Positions 33,138-41,334 of a stretch of DNA of 64,000 nucleotides are shown here, one piece after another (the first letter of the stretch is position 1; each line of letters begins with the position of its first letter). The translations under genes were made by a program, and so were the position numbers. The stretch covers positions 2,232,001 to 2,296,000 of the forward strand of contig AP035880.1 of NCBI GenBank assembly GCA_045866215.1. The letters run 5' to 3'. Under the pieces are notes generated by a model. The model saw only the letters and a list, made by a program, of their open reading frames with translations. It was not told the origin of the DNA and did no database searches. Source of the stretch: Croceivirga sp009797885 (lineage in GTDB: Bacteria > Bacteroidota > Bacteroidia > Flavobacteriales > Flavobacteriaceae).

Positions 33138-33464
33138 ATGGAATTTGAGATTTTTCTAGGGATTTGCCAAACGTTTTGTGCGTTACATCCGCAGGTGGTG
33201 GAAGGCAGGATGATGCGTTCCCCGGCCCTTTGCTTTGAGGGAAAGGTATTTGTCTTTTATTCCAGAAAGGGGCGAATGGTATTTAGACTGGGGAAGGATT
33301 ATCCCATAGACCGGATCAAAAAACCACTACAGGAATTCAATCCCTTTAGGAACAAAGGGCCATTGACCGGCTGGTACGAGCTTCCCTTTACCAACAAATA
33401 CCATTGGGAAGAAATGACCCAATTGGCTTTTGACACAATCCAAAACCAAAAAACGAAGGTATGA
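33138..33464 (+). CDS. MmcQ/YjbR family protein
   Basis: A 108-residue protein of the MmcQ/YjbR (CyaY-like fold) family: FLGICQTFCALHPQVVEGRM, KVFVFYSRKGRMVFRLG and the C-terminal NKYHWEEMTQLAFDTI with the family's W/Y-x-x-L pattern. Family members are thought to bind DNA, but no function is proven. It overlaps the DUF2461 gene by four bases (ATGA), so the two are co-translated. A perfect-consensus promoter ends four bases before the ATG. Confidence 0.85.
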   Translation: MEFEIFLGICQTFCALHPQVVEGRMMRSPALCFEGKVFVFYSRKGRMVFRLGKDYPIDRIKKPLQEFNPFRNKGPLTGWYELPFTNKYHWEEMTQLAFDTIQNQKTKV

Positions 33465-34138
33465 TCACAGCCTCCTACAGCACCTTTTTTAAGGAACTTG
33501 CCCAAAACAATACCAAGGAATGGTTCCACGCCAATAAGAAGCGCTATGAAAGCGATGTAAAAGGTCCTTTTTTGGAATTGTTGGAGACCCTACTTCCACA
33601 ATTGCAACTATGGGATGGCCAAATGGTTGATGACCCTAAAAAAGCCCTTTTCAGAATCCACAGGGACATTCGGTTTTCCAAGGACAAATCCCCTTACCAT
33701 ACCATCATGAAGGCCGGTTTTTCCCCAGGAGGAAAAAAATCGGAAAAACCTGGATATTATTTGGGTATCGATGCCGAACATATACATGTGGGGGGTGGCC
33801 TTTTTATGGTAAGTCCAGCACAACTCAAAAAGGTACGTCAATACATTGCCAAGCATCCAAAGCAACTTATAGGGCTCGTGGAAACCCCAACGTTCAGGAG
33901 GGCATTTGGCCTCTTAAAAGGGGAAAGGGCAAAGCGATTGGATAAGGAATTCAAGGCAATTGCGGAGCAATGTGACTACTTGTTCCATAAACAGTTTTAT
34001 GCCTTTGCCGAATTTCCCGTGTCCAATTTTTATGGGTCGGAACGTCTGGTAGATGAAATAGTGGAGCATTTTGAAATTTTATCGCCGCTAAACACCTATC
34101 TGGGCAAAGCCCTCGAAAACCAGGAGTATTATTTATAA
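33461..34138 (+). CDS. DUF2461 domain protein
   Basis: A 225-residue protein that matches the DUF2461/TIGR02453 family over its full length: FFKELAQNNTKEWFHANKKR near the N-terminus, RIHRDIRFSKDKSPYHTIMK with the family's conserved R-D-x-R-F-S-K-D-K-x-P-Y core, then YYLGIDAEHIHVGGGLFM. The function is unknown although the family is widespread. Translationally coupled to mmcQ. Confidence 0.93.
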   Translation: MITASYSTFFKELAQNNTKEWFHANKKRYESDVKGPFLELLETLLPQLQLWDGQMVDDPKKALFRIHRDIRFSKDKSPYHTIMKAGFSPGGKKSEKPGYYLGIDAEHIHVGGGLFMVSPAQLKKVRQYIAKHPKQLIGLVETPTFRRAFGLLKGERAKRLDKEFKAIAEQCDYLFHKQFYAFAEFPVSNFYGSERLVDEIVEHFEILSPLNTYLGKALENQEYYL

Positions 34139-34199
34139 ATCAATGAACTCTTGCGGCCATTTGAAAAAGTCTAAAAGAGTTCAATAAAAACGAAGACAG

Positions 34200-34571
34200 A
34201 TGACAACACAGGAAGTTGCCGACAAATTGGTCGGTTATTGTAGGACGGGCCAATTTGAAAACGCCATGAGAACGCTTTACGGTCCCAAAATTGTTAGTAT
34301 TGAGCCCAAAGGAGCACCTATGGAGCGGGTGGAAGGTTTTGAAGAAGTTCTAAAAAAAGCGGCGTTTTTTAACGATATGGTCGAGGAATTTCATGGCAAT
34401 GAAGTATCCGACCCCATAGTGGCCGACAATTTCTTTTCATGCTACATGAAAATGGATGCCACTTTTAAGGAGGGTGGGAGACAATCGATGGAAGAAATCT
34501 GTCTGTACCAGGTGAAGGATGGTAAGATCGTGCAGGAAGAATTTTTCTATACCCCCAATCCACAGGGATAA
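34200..34571 (+). CDS. NTF2-like/SnoaL-type protein
   Basis: A 123-residue protein of the nuclear transport factor 2-like fold: VADKLVGYCRTGQFENAMRT, then VEEFHGNEVSDPIVADNFFS and ICLYQVKDGKIVQEEFFYTP. Such small cone-shaped proteins act as isomerases, polyketide cyclases or ligand binders; no catalytic pair can be assigned here. It lies 61 bases after DUF2461 and may share its transcript. A long hairpin follows the stop. Confidence 0.82.
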   Translation: MTTQEVADKLVGYCRTGQFENAMRTLYGPKIVSIEPKGAPMERVEGFEEVLKKAAFFNDMVEEFHGNEVSDPIVADNFFSCYMKMDATFKEGGRQSMEEICLYQVKDGKIVQEEFFYTPNPQG

Positions 34572-34577
34572 GTCCAA

Positions 34578-34616
34578 GGACCCCATAAAATCCCATAAAA
34601 CGGGTTTTGTGGGTCC
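34578..34616. terminator. Long imperfect hairpin after the NTF2-like gene
   Basis: Left arm 34578-34594 (GGACCC, then AAAA, then CCC) pairs with right arm 34602-34616 (GGG, TTTT, GGGTCC) around a seven-base loop, giving about 14 pairs with small bulges. A second stem ACCTTTTTG/CAAAAAGGT (34619-34627 and 34648-34656) follows. Confidence 0.6.
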
Positions 34617-34721
34617 AAACCTTTTTGGAGTTTGAAAGAACTATCTTCAAAAAGGTCTGGACCTACAGGGGAAACCTGTTTTCCAGACAGTTTAAATTCC
34701 AAGGGGCCTGAGCAATGGCTT

Positions 34722-35417
34722 TTATCCCCCGAAGAAGGTCTCCAGTTCTTTAAGGGTCTCTGCAGAAGTTTCGATATCCTTTACAATTTCGCCTTTGTTC
34801 AACACCACAATGCGCTCACAAACCTCGGTAACATGCATCAAATCATGGCTCGATACCAAAACGGTCACCCCTTCCGTTGCGGCCAGTTCCTTGATAATGG
34901 ACTTGAGGCGTATCTGGGTAGTGGGATCCAAATTGGCAAAAGGTTCATCCAGGATGACCACTTCCGGACTACCGATGAAACTGGCCACAATACCCGCCTT
35001 TTTTTGATTCCCTTTTGACAGGTCCCGCAGGTATTTTTTCTGGCCCAGGATTTCCCCATGGAAAAAATCCTCAAACTGTGACAACAGGGCATCCACATCG
35101 GCTTTGTTCCTTCCCCGAAGTTCGCCGATAAAATAAAAATACTCCTCCGGAGTCAGGTATCCTATCAAAAAAGTCTCATCGATAAAGGCCGTTGTGAAGG
35201 GTTTCCATGCCTCACTTTTGTTTACCTGAACTTCGTTGTTTTCTATATGCCCAGTGGTTGGGGGAATTAAATCCAATAACAAGCTGAACAATGTGGTCTT
35301 GCCGGCACCATTGTTGCCCACAAGGCCAAAACTTTGTCCTTTCGGGATTTCCAGGGTCTCAATGTTCAAAACCGTGTTTGGACCGTAATTTTTTTTCAGA
35401 TTATGAACTGCTATCAT
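34722..35417 (-). CDS. ABC transporter ATP-binding protein
   Basis: A 231-residue ATPase: Walker A GNNGAGKTTL (about 34-43), Q-loop in FIDETFLIGYLTPEEYF, Walker B VVILDEPFANLDP and switch His in LVSSHD. The ABC signature reads LSKGNQKK in place of LSGGQ, a variant seen in exporters of this type. Its stop is 27 bases after the hairpin cluster. The next gene upstream encodes a membrane protein of about 490 residues, the likely permease partner. Confidence 0.95.
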   Translation of the reverse strand: MIAVHNLKKNYGPNTVLNIETLEIPKGQSFGLVGNNGAGKTTLFSLLLDLIPPTTGHIENNEVQVNKSEAWKPFTTAFIDETFLIGYLTPEEYFYFIGELRGRNKADVDALLSQFEDFFHGEILGQKKYLRDLSKGNQKKAGIVASFIGSPEVVILDEPFANLDPTTQIRLKSIIKELAATEGVTVLVSSHDLMHVTEVCERIVVLNKGEIVKDIETSAETLKELETFFGG

Positions 35418-35444
35418 GATTGGGTATTTTCTATATTGAGTTGA

Positions 35445-36914
35445 TTATCCATTTTTTTGTTGAAATCCTTGAAGCATTGCATGTTTTTTATGGGCATACT
35501 GTTCGGTTACCAAATCCAACAATCTCCCCTTAAAGGCGTAGCCCAAAATTCCCAGGCCTACAAGGACCGAAATGGCAATTTCAAAGGATATCAAAAAATG
35601 CAATAGGGTGAATAACGCGATGGGCAGCCCAAGCACGGGAAGCATGATCAAAAACTGCACGGCACTGGTCCCCTGCATATTTCCAAACGGGCTTTGGTCC
35701 AATTCAATCCTTTTTTTGTTAAAGGACCCAAAGTATAGGATCACCGGGATGTTTATCCCTAGATTATAAACGGCACAGGCCGTGTTCACCAAAAATACCT
35801 TCCATCCAAAATACACATAGGGAATGGTCAAAAAGAACATGACCACCACACTAACGGTGATAAGGAGCGCCTTGGACTCCAAGTACTTTCGCAACGGAAT
35901 GTTCTGGGACATCATCATTCCATAATAAGCGCTGTCCCAAGCCGGTATAAACTGGCCAAAATTCGCCAAAAAGATACCGGTCATAAAAATGCCCAAAAAC
36001 ACGTGCATCCCTACCATATTGGCATAAACTTCCTGGGTATAGAAAATAAGGCCATAAAAAACGAACAACAGGGATATCCAAACCTGGGTTTTGGTCCGTT
36101 TGTTTCTCCATATCAATCGTAAATCCAATTGTAAAAATGGGGCCATCTCACCAAAGCGTCTGGTCCAGGCCAAATTGGTCGATTTTGCCTCCTTTGTCTT
36201 TCCTTTTAAAGCACCGTCCAAATACAATACACGTTGTAGGTATTTAAAATTGAGGAAATACAGGACAACCAGAATCCCCAATGGGGCGAGAACCGCGATG
36301 GGGTAGACATAGAGGGCATGAAAAATAGGTCCAAAAATGGCCTTTATGGAAATGATCCCAAAATATTCCAATCCCCAAAAGGCCACCAATGCCCCAATAA
36401 TAATTCCTAGGGCCACATCACTCTTATTAATCAAAAAATTGAGAAAGTTGGCACAAAGGGCGATTACCGTCATGGCCAAAAGCCATAACAATACATTCAA
36501 CGCGGGATATCCCTTGGCCAACAGGACAATGGCAAAGGGGACAAAAGTCACCAAAGTGAGCAGATTGAAGCCGGAAAAAACCGATTTGCCCAAGATATAA
36601 TTGACAATCTTGGATTTTGGAATATTGTTGATCAGCAATGGTTTAATTTCCATTACGGGCAGTTTTTGCATGAAATACCTAAAAAACAGTTCCGCCAAAA
36701 CCCAGTAGACCAGAAATTGGCTCAAAACCCACATCGGCCCTTGATCTGGCACTAATTTTCTTAGGATAAAATATAAGGTACCTCCCAGTATTCCGAGGGA
36801 AGCCAAAAGATAAAGGCCCATAAAGGCCATAAATATTTTAATCCCCACACTTTTTCCGAACGAAGCCGAACGGAAAAATGCTTTCCATTGCAATTGAATA
36901 AACCGTTTGAACAT
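35445..36914 (-). CDS. DUF5687 family membrane protein, ABC permease partner
   Basis: A 489-residue protein with about 12 to 14 hydrophobic helices (IKIFMAFMGLYLLASLGILG, VLWLLAMTVIALCANFL, GIIIGALVAFWGLEYFGIIS). Start FKRFIQLQWKAFFRSASFGK and length fit DUF5687. It lies 27 bases upstream of the ATPase gene on the same strand, so the two probably form a two-gene exporter. The substrate is unknown. Confidence 0.85.
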   Translation of the reverse strand: MFKRFIQLQWKAFFRSASFGKSVGIKIFMAFMGLYLLASLGILGGTLYFILRKLVPDQGPMWVLSQFLVYWVLAELFFRYFMQKLPVMEIKPLLINNIPKSKIVNYILGKSVFSGFNLLTLVTFVPFAIVLLAKGYPALNVLLWLLAMTVIALCANFLNFLINKSDVALGIIIGALVAFWGLEYFGIISIKAIFGPIFHALYVYPIAVLAPLGILVVLYFLNFKYLQRVLYLDGALKGKTKEAKSTNLAWTRRFGEMAPFLQLDLRLIWRNKRTKTQVWISLLFVFYGLIFYTQEVYANMVGMHVFLGIFMTGIFLANFGQFIPAWDSAYYGMMMSQNIPLRKYLESKALLITVSVVVMFFLTIPYVYFGWKVFLVNTACAVYNLGINIPVILYFGSFNKKRIELDQSPFGNMQGTSAVQFLIMLPVLGLPIALFTLLHFLISFEIAISVLVGLGILGYAFKGRLLDLVTEQYAHKKHAMLQGFQQKNG

Positions 36915-37012
36915 AGGTTGGTGTTTAGTTCGCGATGTTAGTGTCTAAATTAATCGAATTGTTACATAATTCATTTCTATTTTAAAATTTCCTCGAATGC
37001 GTTGCGTTTATT

Positions 37013-37020
37013 TAGCTTTG
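37013..37020 (+). promoter_or_regulatory. -7 promoter box of the flavin/2Fe-2S reductase
   Basis: TAGCTTTG, exact TAnnTTTG, with TTTC 21 bases upstream; 14 bases to the ATG at 37035. Confidence 0.5.
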
Positions 37021-37034
37021 CAAAAATTTTTGCT

Positions 37035-38084
37035 ATGAGCGATTTTCACGCCTTAAAAGTTGCATCGGTTGACGCCTTAACGCCCAATGCCGTAGCACTT
37101 TCTTTTGATGTCCCGACCGAACTGCGGAAAACCTTTACCTTTCTGCCGGGACAGTATATCACCCTTAAAAAGGAAATGGACGATAAGGAGGTCCGTAGGG
37201 CCTATTCCATTTCCTCTGCCCCTTCTTCGGGGCAGCTAACCGTGGGCATCAAAAAAATGCCGAACGGTACATTTTCAAAATACGCCAATGAATCCATTTC
37301 CCCAGGCGATGTCCTTGAGGTCATGCCCCCGGAAGGACGTTTTGTTTTTGAGCCCAATGGTGAAATAAAGACCATTGCCGCCTTTGCGGCTGGAAGCGGC
37401 ATTACACCCATTATGAGTATTGCGCAAAGTGTATTGGAAGCCAACGAAAAGAATAGGTTTGTCCTGGTCTTTGGAAATCAAAACCCGGGGGAGACCATGT
37501 ACAGAAATCAATTGCTCGATCTTCAAGGGAAGTATGCCAATCGATTTTTTATCCAGTGGGTCTATAGCAGGAGTAGTGAAGCCGATTGCCTTTTTGGCCG
37601 AATCGAAAACGCCACTGTCAATCTAATCCTAAAAAACAAGTTCAAGGAATTGGACTTTGATACTTTTTACCTCTGTGGCCCTGAGCAGATGATTACCACA
37701 GTCTCCGATTCCCTGAAAAACAATGGTGTTGCCGAGGAAAAAATCTTGCATGAACTCTTTACCTCATCCGATTCCGAAGTGAACCAAGTTGAAGGTTTGG
37801 ATGGAAAGACCAAGGTTACCGTGGTATTGGATGACGAAGAGCAGGAGTTTACCATGGATCAAAAGGAATTGGTATTGGATGCCGTTCTAAAAAATGATAT
37901 TGATGCGCCCTACTCTTGCCAAGGTGGGGTATGCAGTTCCTGTATAGCGAGGATACTGGAAGGAGAGGCTGAGATGGTCAAAAATCAAATCCTCACGGAT
38001 AGTGAAGTTGCCGAGGGGTTGATCCTCACCTGTCAGGCCCATGCCAAAACACCCGTTTTAAAAGTGGATTATGATGATGTCTGA
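37035..38084 (+). CDS. FAD/2Fe-2S oxidoreductase (PaaE-like ferredoxin-NADP reductase)
   Basis: The ATG at 37035 gives 349 residues; an in-frame start 11 codons upstream would overlap the promoter. The order is FAD domain (FLPGQYITLKK, RRAYSIS at 54-60), NAD(P) domain (AAGSGITPIMSI, YLCGPEQMI) and C-terminal plant-type ferredoxin with C-x4-C-x2-C (YSCQGGVCSSC) and the fourth Cys in LTCQAH. This is the architecture of PaaE, the reductase of the phenylacetyl-CoA epoxidase, but paaABCD are not present here, so it may serve another oxygenase. Single gene with promoter and terminator. Confidence 0.92.
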   Translation: MSDFHALKVASVDALTPNAVALSFDVPTELRKTFTFLPGQYITLKKEMDDKEVRRAYSISSAPSSGQLTVGIKKMPNGTFSKYANESISPGDVLEVMPPEGRFVFEPNGEIKTIAAFAAGSGITPIMSIAQSVLEANEKNRFVLVFGNQNPGETMYRNQLLDLQGKYANRFFIQWVYSRSSEADCLFGRIENATVNLILKNKFKELDFDTFYLCGPEQMITTVSDSLKNNGVAEEKILHELFTSSDSEVNQVEGLDGKTKVTVVLDDEEQEFTMDQKELVLDAVLKNDIDAPYSCQGGVCSSCIARILEGEAEMVKNQILTDSEVAEGLILTCQAHAKTPVLKVDYDDV

Positions 38085-38132
38085 CCTTCCTATATTCTAA
38101 AATCATCCATATGGCCATATCCGGGTTGCGGG

Positions 38133-38157
38133 ACGGAGTGGAAACATCCGTTTTTTT
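38133..38157 (+). terminator. Terminator of the reductase gene
   Basis: Stem ACGGA-TG / CATCCGT with one bulged G and a GAAA loop, followed by seven T. Confidence 0.85.
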
Positions 38158-38196
38158 CAAAAAAAGCGTTACCCAAGGGAATGGCCCTATTTTTTG

Positions 38197-39003
38197 TTAT
38201 TTGGTGTTGGGTGCTGCCGTTGGTGATTCCCTGGAAAGAAATTTTTCAATGGCCCCCATCCCGTAATCATATCCCAGGTTGTAGGCCTTCTCAATATTTT
38301 TTTTATCAAAAACCCCTATGGTCTCCAACTCTTTTGGCTCAATGGCAATATCACATGCCGCCAGCTTGTCCTTGCAAGAGGCATAGATGGCCAAACTGGT
38401 GACGCGTGTTCCCAGTTGCCATGCGTTCTTTAAATCTTTTTTTTGTAGTTCCCCCGCAATGGAAACATTGCATCCAATGATGATATCGCACTTCCCATCT
38501 ACATATTCCTTGGGAAAATTGTTCATCACCCCACCATCGGCATATAAGATTCCCTCAATTTCAACAGGGCTAAAGACGGGAGTCAACGCCGCCGATGCCA
38601 ATAACGGGCGTATCAATGTGCCCGAATAAAAGGCCACCTCCTTGCCGTTCATAAGATCGGTCGCCAAAACAAACAGCTTCCGTTTTAAGGAAGCAAAGGA
38701 GTTTTCAGGGAAATACTTTTTGAAAATATCAAAATACCGATCGGTATCAATAAACCCTGGTTTATTGAACGTAAAGAAACTATACTGGAACAGGGGGGTG
38801 TCCTTAAAAAACTGCAACATCTCCTCTATGCTGTTCGCATTGGCATATAACGCGCCGACCAAAGCCCCCACACTGCTTCCGGAAACCACATTGGCCTCCA
38901 ACCCATGTGCTTCCATGGCCTTTAATAATCCTATATGGGCCATGCCCCGTATGCCACCCCCGGATAGGACCAACCCAATGCTTTTTCCTTCAAGATTATT
39001 CAT
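38197..39003 (-). CDS. Patatin-like phospholipase
   Basis: A 268-residue patatin-family protein with the oxyanion glycine motif SGGGIRGMAH, the nucleophile elbow GSSVG (VSGSSVGALVG) and the catalytic Asp in ADGGVMNNFP, so the Ser-Asp dyad is intact. It resembles the RssA-type cytoplasmic esterases (no signal peptide), which hydrolyse lipid acyl esters. It diverges from the arsenosugar operon. Confidence 0.94.
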   Translation of the reverse strand: MNNLEGKSIGLVLSGGGIRGMAHIGLLKAMEAHGLEANVVSGSSVGALVGALYANANSIEEMLQFFKDTPLFQYSFFTFNKPGFIDTDRYFDIFKKYFPENSFASLKRKLFVLATDLMNGKEVAFYSGTLIRPLLASAALTPVFSPVEIEGILYADGGVMNNFPKEYVDGKCDIIIGCNVSIAGELQKKDLKNAWQLGTRVTSLAIYASCKDKLAACDIAIEPKELETIGVFDKKNIEKAYNLGYDYGMGAIEKFLSRESPTAAPNTK

Positions 39004-39023
39004 TTCAATACGGTATTGCTATT

Positions 39024-39031
39024 CAAAATTA
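39024..39031 (-). promoter_or_regulatory. -7 promoter box for the patatin gene
   Basis: Minus strand TAATTTTG, exact TAnnTTTG; leader of about 16 bases. Confidence 0.42.
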
Positions 39032-39089
39032 TGGCCTTTCCCAATTTTAGCTGTAATGAAATATCAATTTTTCGACTAAACCTGTATAC

Positions 39090-39097
39090 TAATTTTG
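39090..39097 (+). promoter_or_regulatory. -7 promoter box of the arsenosugar operon
   Basis: TAATTTTG, exact TAnnTTTG, with a T-run/TTTC element 16-18 bases upstream. The transcript start is expected near 39102, just before the palindrome at 39104. Confidence 0.5.
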
Positions 39098-39103
39098 TTG
39101 TAA

Positions 39104-39115
39104 GTTTACGTAAAC
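39104..39115. promoter_or_regulatory. Perfect palindrome, candidate operator of the arsenosugar operon
   Basis: GTTTACGTAAAC is its own reverse complement over 12 bases and covers about +3 to +14 relative to the predicted transcript start, 7 bases before the GTG start codon. A repressor bound here would block the operon. The site does not look like a typical ArsR site; CG-centred palindromes of this kind are common for LacI-type proteins. Confidence 0.5.
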
Positions 39116-39122
39116 GCTATTT

Positions 39123-39818
39123 GTGTTCGAAAACCAAACAAATACCGCCGTTTTACTATTTGCCCTAAGTGCTTCCGAAGAGTCAAAATACAAGCACATT
39201 CAAAAGGGCGGATTGCTCTTTCACGTGCTTACCGGACAAACATTGTCCGAGGTAAAAAAAGCTGGACTTCCTTATTTCCATTTTGATGAAAAACTACAAA
39301 AAGGAAGTTCTTTTGGGGAACGGTTTTCCAATGCCATCCAAAATCTTTTCGACAAAGGTTTTCAAAATGTTATTGCCCTTGGCAACGACTGCCCCCAGAT
39401 AACAAGAAAGCATATCCAATCTGCCGCCCTGCAATTGTCTTCTGGGCAAAACGTCATTGCCCCTTCCAAGGATGGCGGTTTTAATCTTTTGGGAATACAA
39501 AGGGATGCATTCGGAAGACAGGATTTTGAACAACTTCCCTGGCAAACGGAAGAACTCCTATCCAAGACCCTGGTTTATTTTGGGCAACGAGGACAACAGC
39601 CAAAATTGCTCCGGGTGTTTTCCGATATTGACACCGTAGCCGATATCGCCTTCCTTCTCAAAACCGTAAGATCATTTTCCAATCGACTTCGCAACGTATT
39701 GATGGAGGTACTTCAAACGGTCCAGCACCATTGGCTTTATTCCTTCAGGTATACTAACCTCGTATTTTTTGCACTCCCCTTCAACAAAGGTTCTCCCCTT
39801 TCCTTTCCTTCACACTGA
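39123..39818 (+). CDS. DUF2064 (TIGR04282-type) glycosyltransferase of arsenosugar synthesis
   Basis: A 231-residue protein of the DUF2064/TIGR04282 family. Typical blocks: LLFHVLTGQTLSEVKKAG, GSSFGERFSNAIQNLFDKGF, VIALGNDCPQITRKHI with the D-C-P motif in place of the DxD metal site, and APSKDGGFNLLGI. It is a GT-A-like transferase thought to attach a sugar in arsenosugar formation. The start is GTG at 39123, with no ATG near. The last 50 residues, after about residue 180, look poorly conserved. It is the first gene of the operon. Confidence 0.85.
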   Translation: MFENQTNTAVLLFALSASEESKYKHIQKGGLLFHVLTGQTLSEVKKAGLPYFHFDEKLQKGSSFGERFSNAIQNLFDKGFQNVIALGNDCPQITRKHIQSAALQLSSGQNVIAPSKDGGFNLLGIQRDAFGRQDFEQLPWQTEELLSKTLVYFGQRGQQPKLLRVFSDIDTVADIAFLLKTVRSFSNRLRNVLMEVLQTVQHHWLYSFRYTNLVFFALPFNKGSPLSFPSH

Positions 39819-39876
39819 TTTTTTCACTTTTTAATTCACTGATAATCTGCCCGTATATGGGCACAACATACAACTT

Positions 39877-40212
39877 ATGGCAAACTCATATTATGACCCG
39901 GCCGACTTGAGAAAGTTTGGCAAAATCACGGAATGGAGCGAGGAACTGGGCACAAAATTTTTTGATTATTACGGTAAGGTTTTTGAAGAAGGCGCACTAA
40001 GTGCTAGGGAAAAGTCCTTGATTGCCCTGGCCGTGGCCCATGTGGTAAAATGCCCCTATTGTATAGATGCCTACACAAAGGATGGGCTCCAAAGGGGTAT
40101 CACCAAAGAGGAAATGATGGAAGCCGTGCATGCCGGAGCTGCCATAGAAAGTGGCGCCACCCTTGTGCATGGTGTGCAGATGATGAACAAGTACAACAAA
40201 TTATCAATGTAA
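39877..40212 (+). CDS. Arsenosugar-associated AhpD/carboxymuconolactone-decarboxylase-like protein
   Basis: A 111-residue protein of the AhpD-like fold. The redox motif is VKCPYCIDAY, a C-x2-C pair with an acid nearby, plus the helical blocks SAREKSLIALAVAHV and TKEEMMEAVHAGAAIESGAT. It fits the family known from arsenosugar clusters (TIGR04169, peroxidase-like). It may supply reducing equivalents for the arsenic steps; this is inferred from the context. It lies six bases before the ArsS gene. Confidence 0.9.
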   Translation: MANSYYDPADLRKFGKITEWSEELGTKFFDYYGKVFEEGALSAREKSLIALAVAHVVKCPYCIDAYTKDGLQRGITKEEMMEAVHAGAAIESGATLVHGVQMMNKYNKLSM

Positions 40213-40218
40213 TAGCTT

Positions 40219-41307
40219 ATGTCCCAGAGTATTTTGCACGAAGTTAAAAAAGCTTCAAAAAAATCGCTGAAGGCGAGGGAAAACGAGTTGGCATCGGTCA
40301 ACAAGCAACTGGAAATCCTAAATGGGGGCATTTTCGCCGATGGGGAACTCCCTTATTTCAAGGACAAGATTGCCAAAACCGGTCATTTTCCCCTACGCCC
40401 CAAAAAACTGGAGATCCTCCAGATCAACGTGGGCTATATGTGCAACCAGGTTTGTGAGCACTGCCACGTGGATGCGGGACCGGACCGAAAGGAAATCATG
40501 ACCCGCGAAACCATGGAGCAATGTTTGGAGGTCATCAAGAATACCGGTGCCCATACTTTGGACTTAACGGGTGGTGCCCCGGAAATGAACCCAAATTTTA
40601 GATGGTTTGTAGAGGAAGCCGCCAAAGCCGGGATACAGGATTTTATTGTTCGTTCCAACCTTACCATTATCAGGGCAAACAAAAAATACCACGACCTTCC
40701 CAAATTTTTTAAAAAACACAATGTACATGTAGTTTCTTCCATGCCCCACTATACCCGGGGAAAAACGGATAAACAACGTGGTGATGGGGTCTTTGACAAG
40801 TCCATCAGGGCTTTACAGGAACTTAATGCCGTGGGCTACGGCATGCCGGACAGTCCGTTGCGGTTGGATTTGGTCTACAATCCTTCCGGCGCTTTTTTGC
40901 CTGGTGACCAAATGGCCCTGGAAAACGATTTTAAAAAGGCTTTGGATGAAGATTTTGGCATTCAGTTCCACAACCTGTTTGCCATTACCAACTTGCCCAT
41001 TTCCCGCTTTTTGGATTACCTCATCGCCTCGGAAAACTATGAGGATTATATGTATGCCCTGGTGGAAGCCTATAATCCCGATGCGGTATCCAATGTAATG
41101 TGCACCAATACCATTTCCGTGAGTTGGGACGGATGGTTGTACGATTGTGACTTTAACCAGATGTTGGACCTAAAAGTGGCGAGCAAGGTAAAACATATTA
41201 GTGCGTACAACGAAGATATCTTAAACGATAGGAATATCACCATCTCCCAACACTGCTATGGATGCACCGCCGGAGCGGGAAGTAGTTGTCAGGGCACCGT
41301 GGCCTAA
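40219..41307 (+). CDS. arsS: Arsenosugar biosynthesis radical SAM protein ArsS
   Basis: A 362-residue radical SAM enzyme. The iron-sulfur cluster motif is C75-x3-C79-x2-C82 (MCNQVCEHC), followed by the GGAPEMN and IVRSNLTII regions of the SAM barrel. The C-terminal cluster-binding tail has CYGCTAGAGSSCQG, characteristic of ArsS. It transfers the 5'-deoxyadenosyl group to the methylated arsenic, the committed step to arsenosugars. All the Cys are present. Confidence 0.93.
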   Translation: MSQSILHEVKKASKKSLKARENELASVNKQLEILNGGIFADGELPYFKDKIAKTGHFPLRPKKLEILQINVGYMCNQVCEHCHVDAGPDRKEIMTRETMEQCLEVIKNTGAHTLDLTGGAPEMNPNFRWFVEEAAKAGIQDFIVRSNLTIIRANKKYHDLPKFFKKHNVHVVSSMPHYTRGKTDKQRGDGVFDKSIRALQELNAVGYGMPDSPLRLDLVYNPSGAFLPGDQMALENDFKKALDEDFGIQFHNLFAITNLPISRFLDYLIASENYEDYMYALVEAYNPDAVSNVMCTNTISVSWDGWLYDCDFNQMLDLKVASKVKHISAYNEDILNDRNITISQHCYGCTAGAGSSCQGTVA

Positions 41308-41334
41308 TCAAAATAACAGTAAACAAAAAAACGT

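Noticed and set aside
34632..35018. Plus-strand frame of 128 codons
   Set aside because: Antisense to the ABC ATPase, whose motifs are complete.
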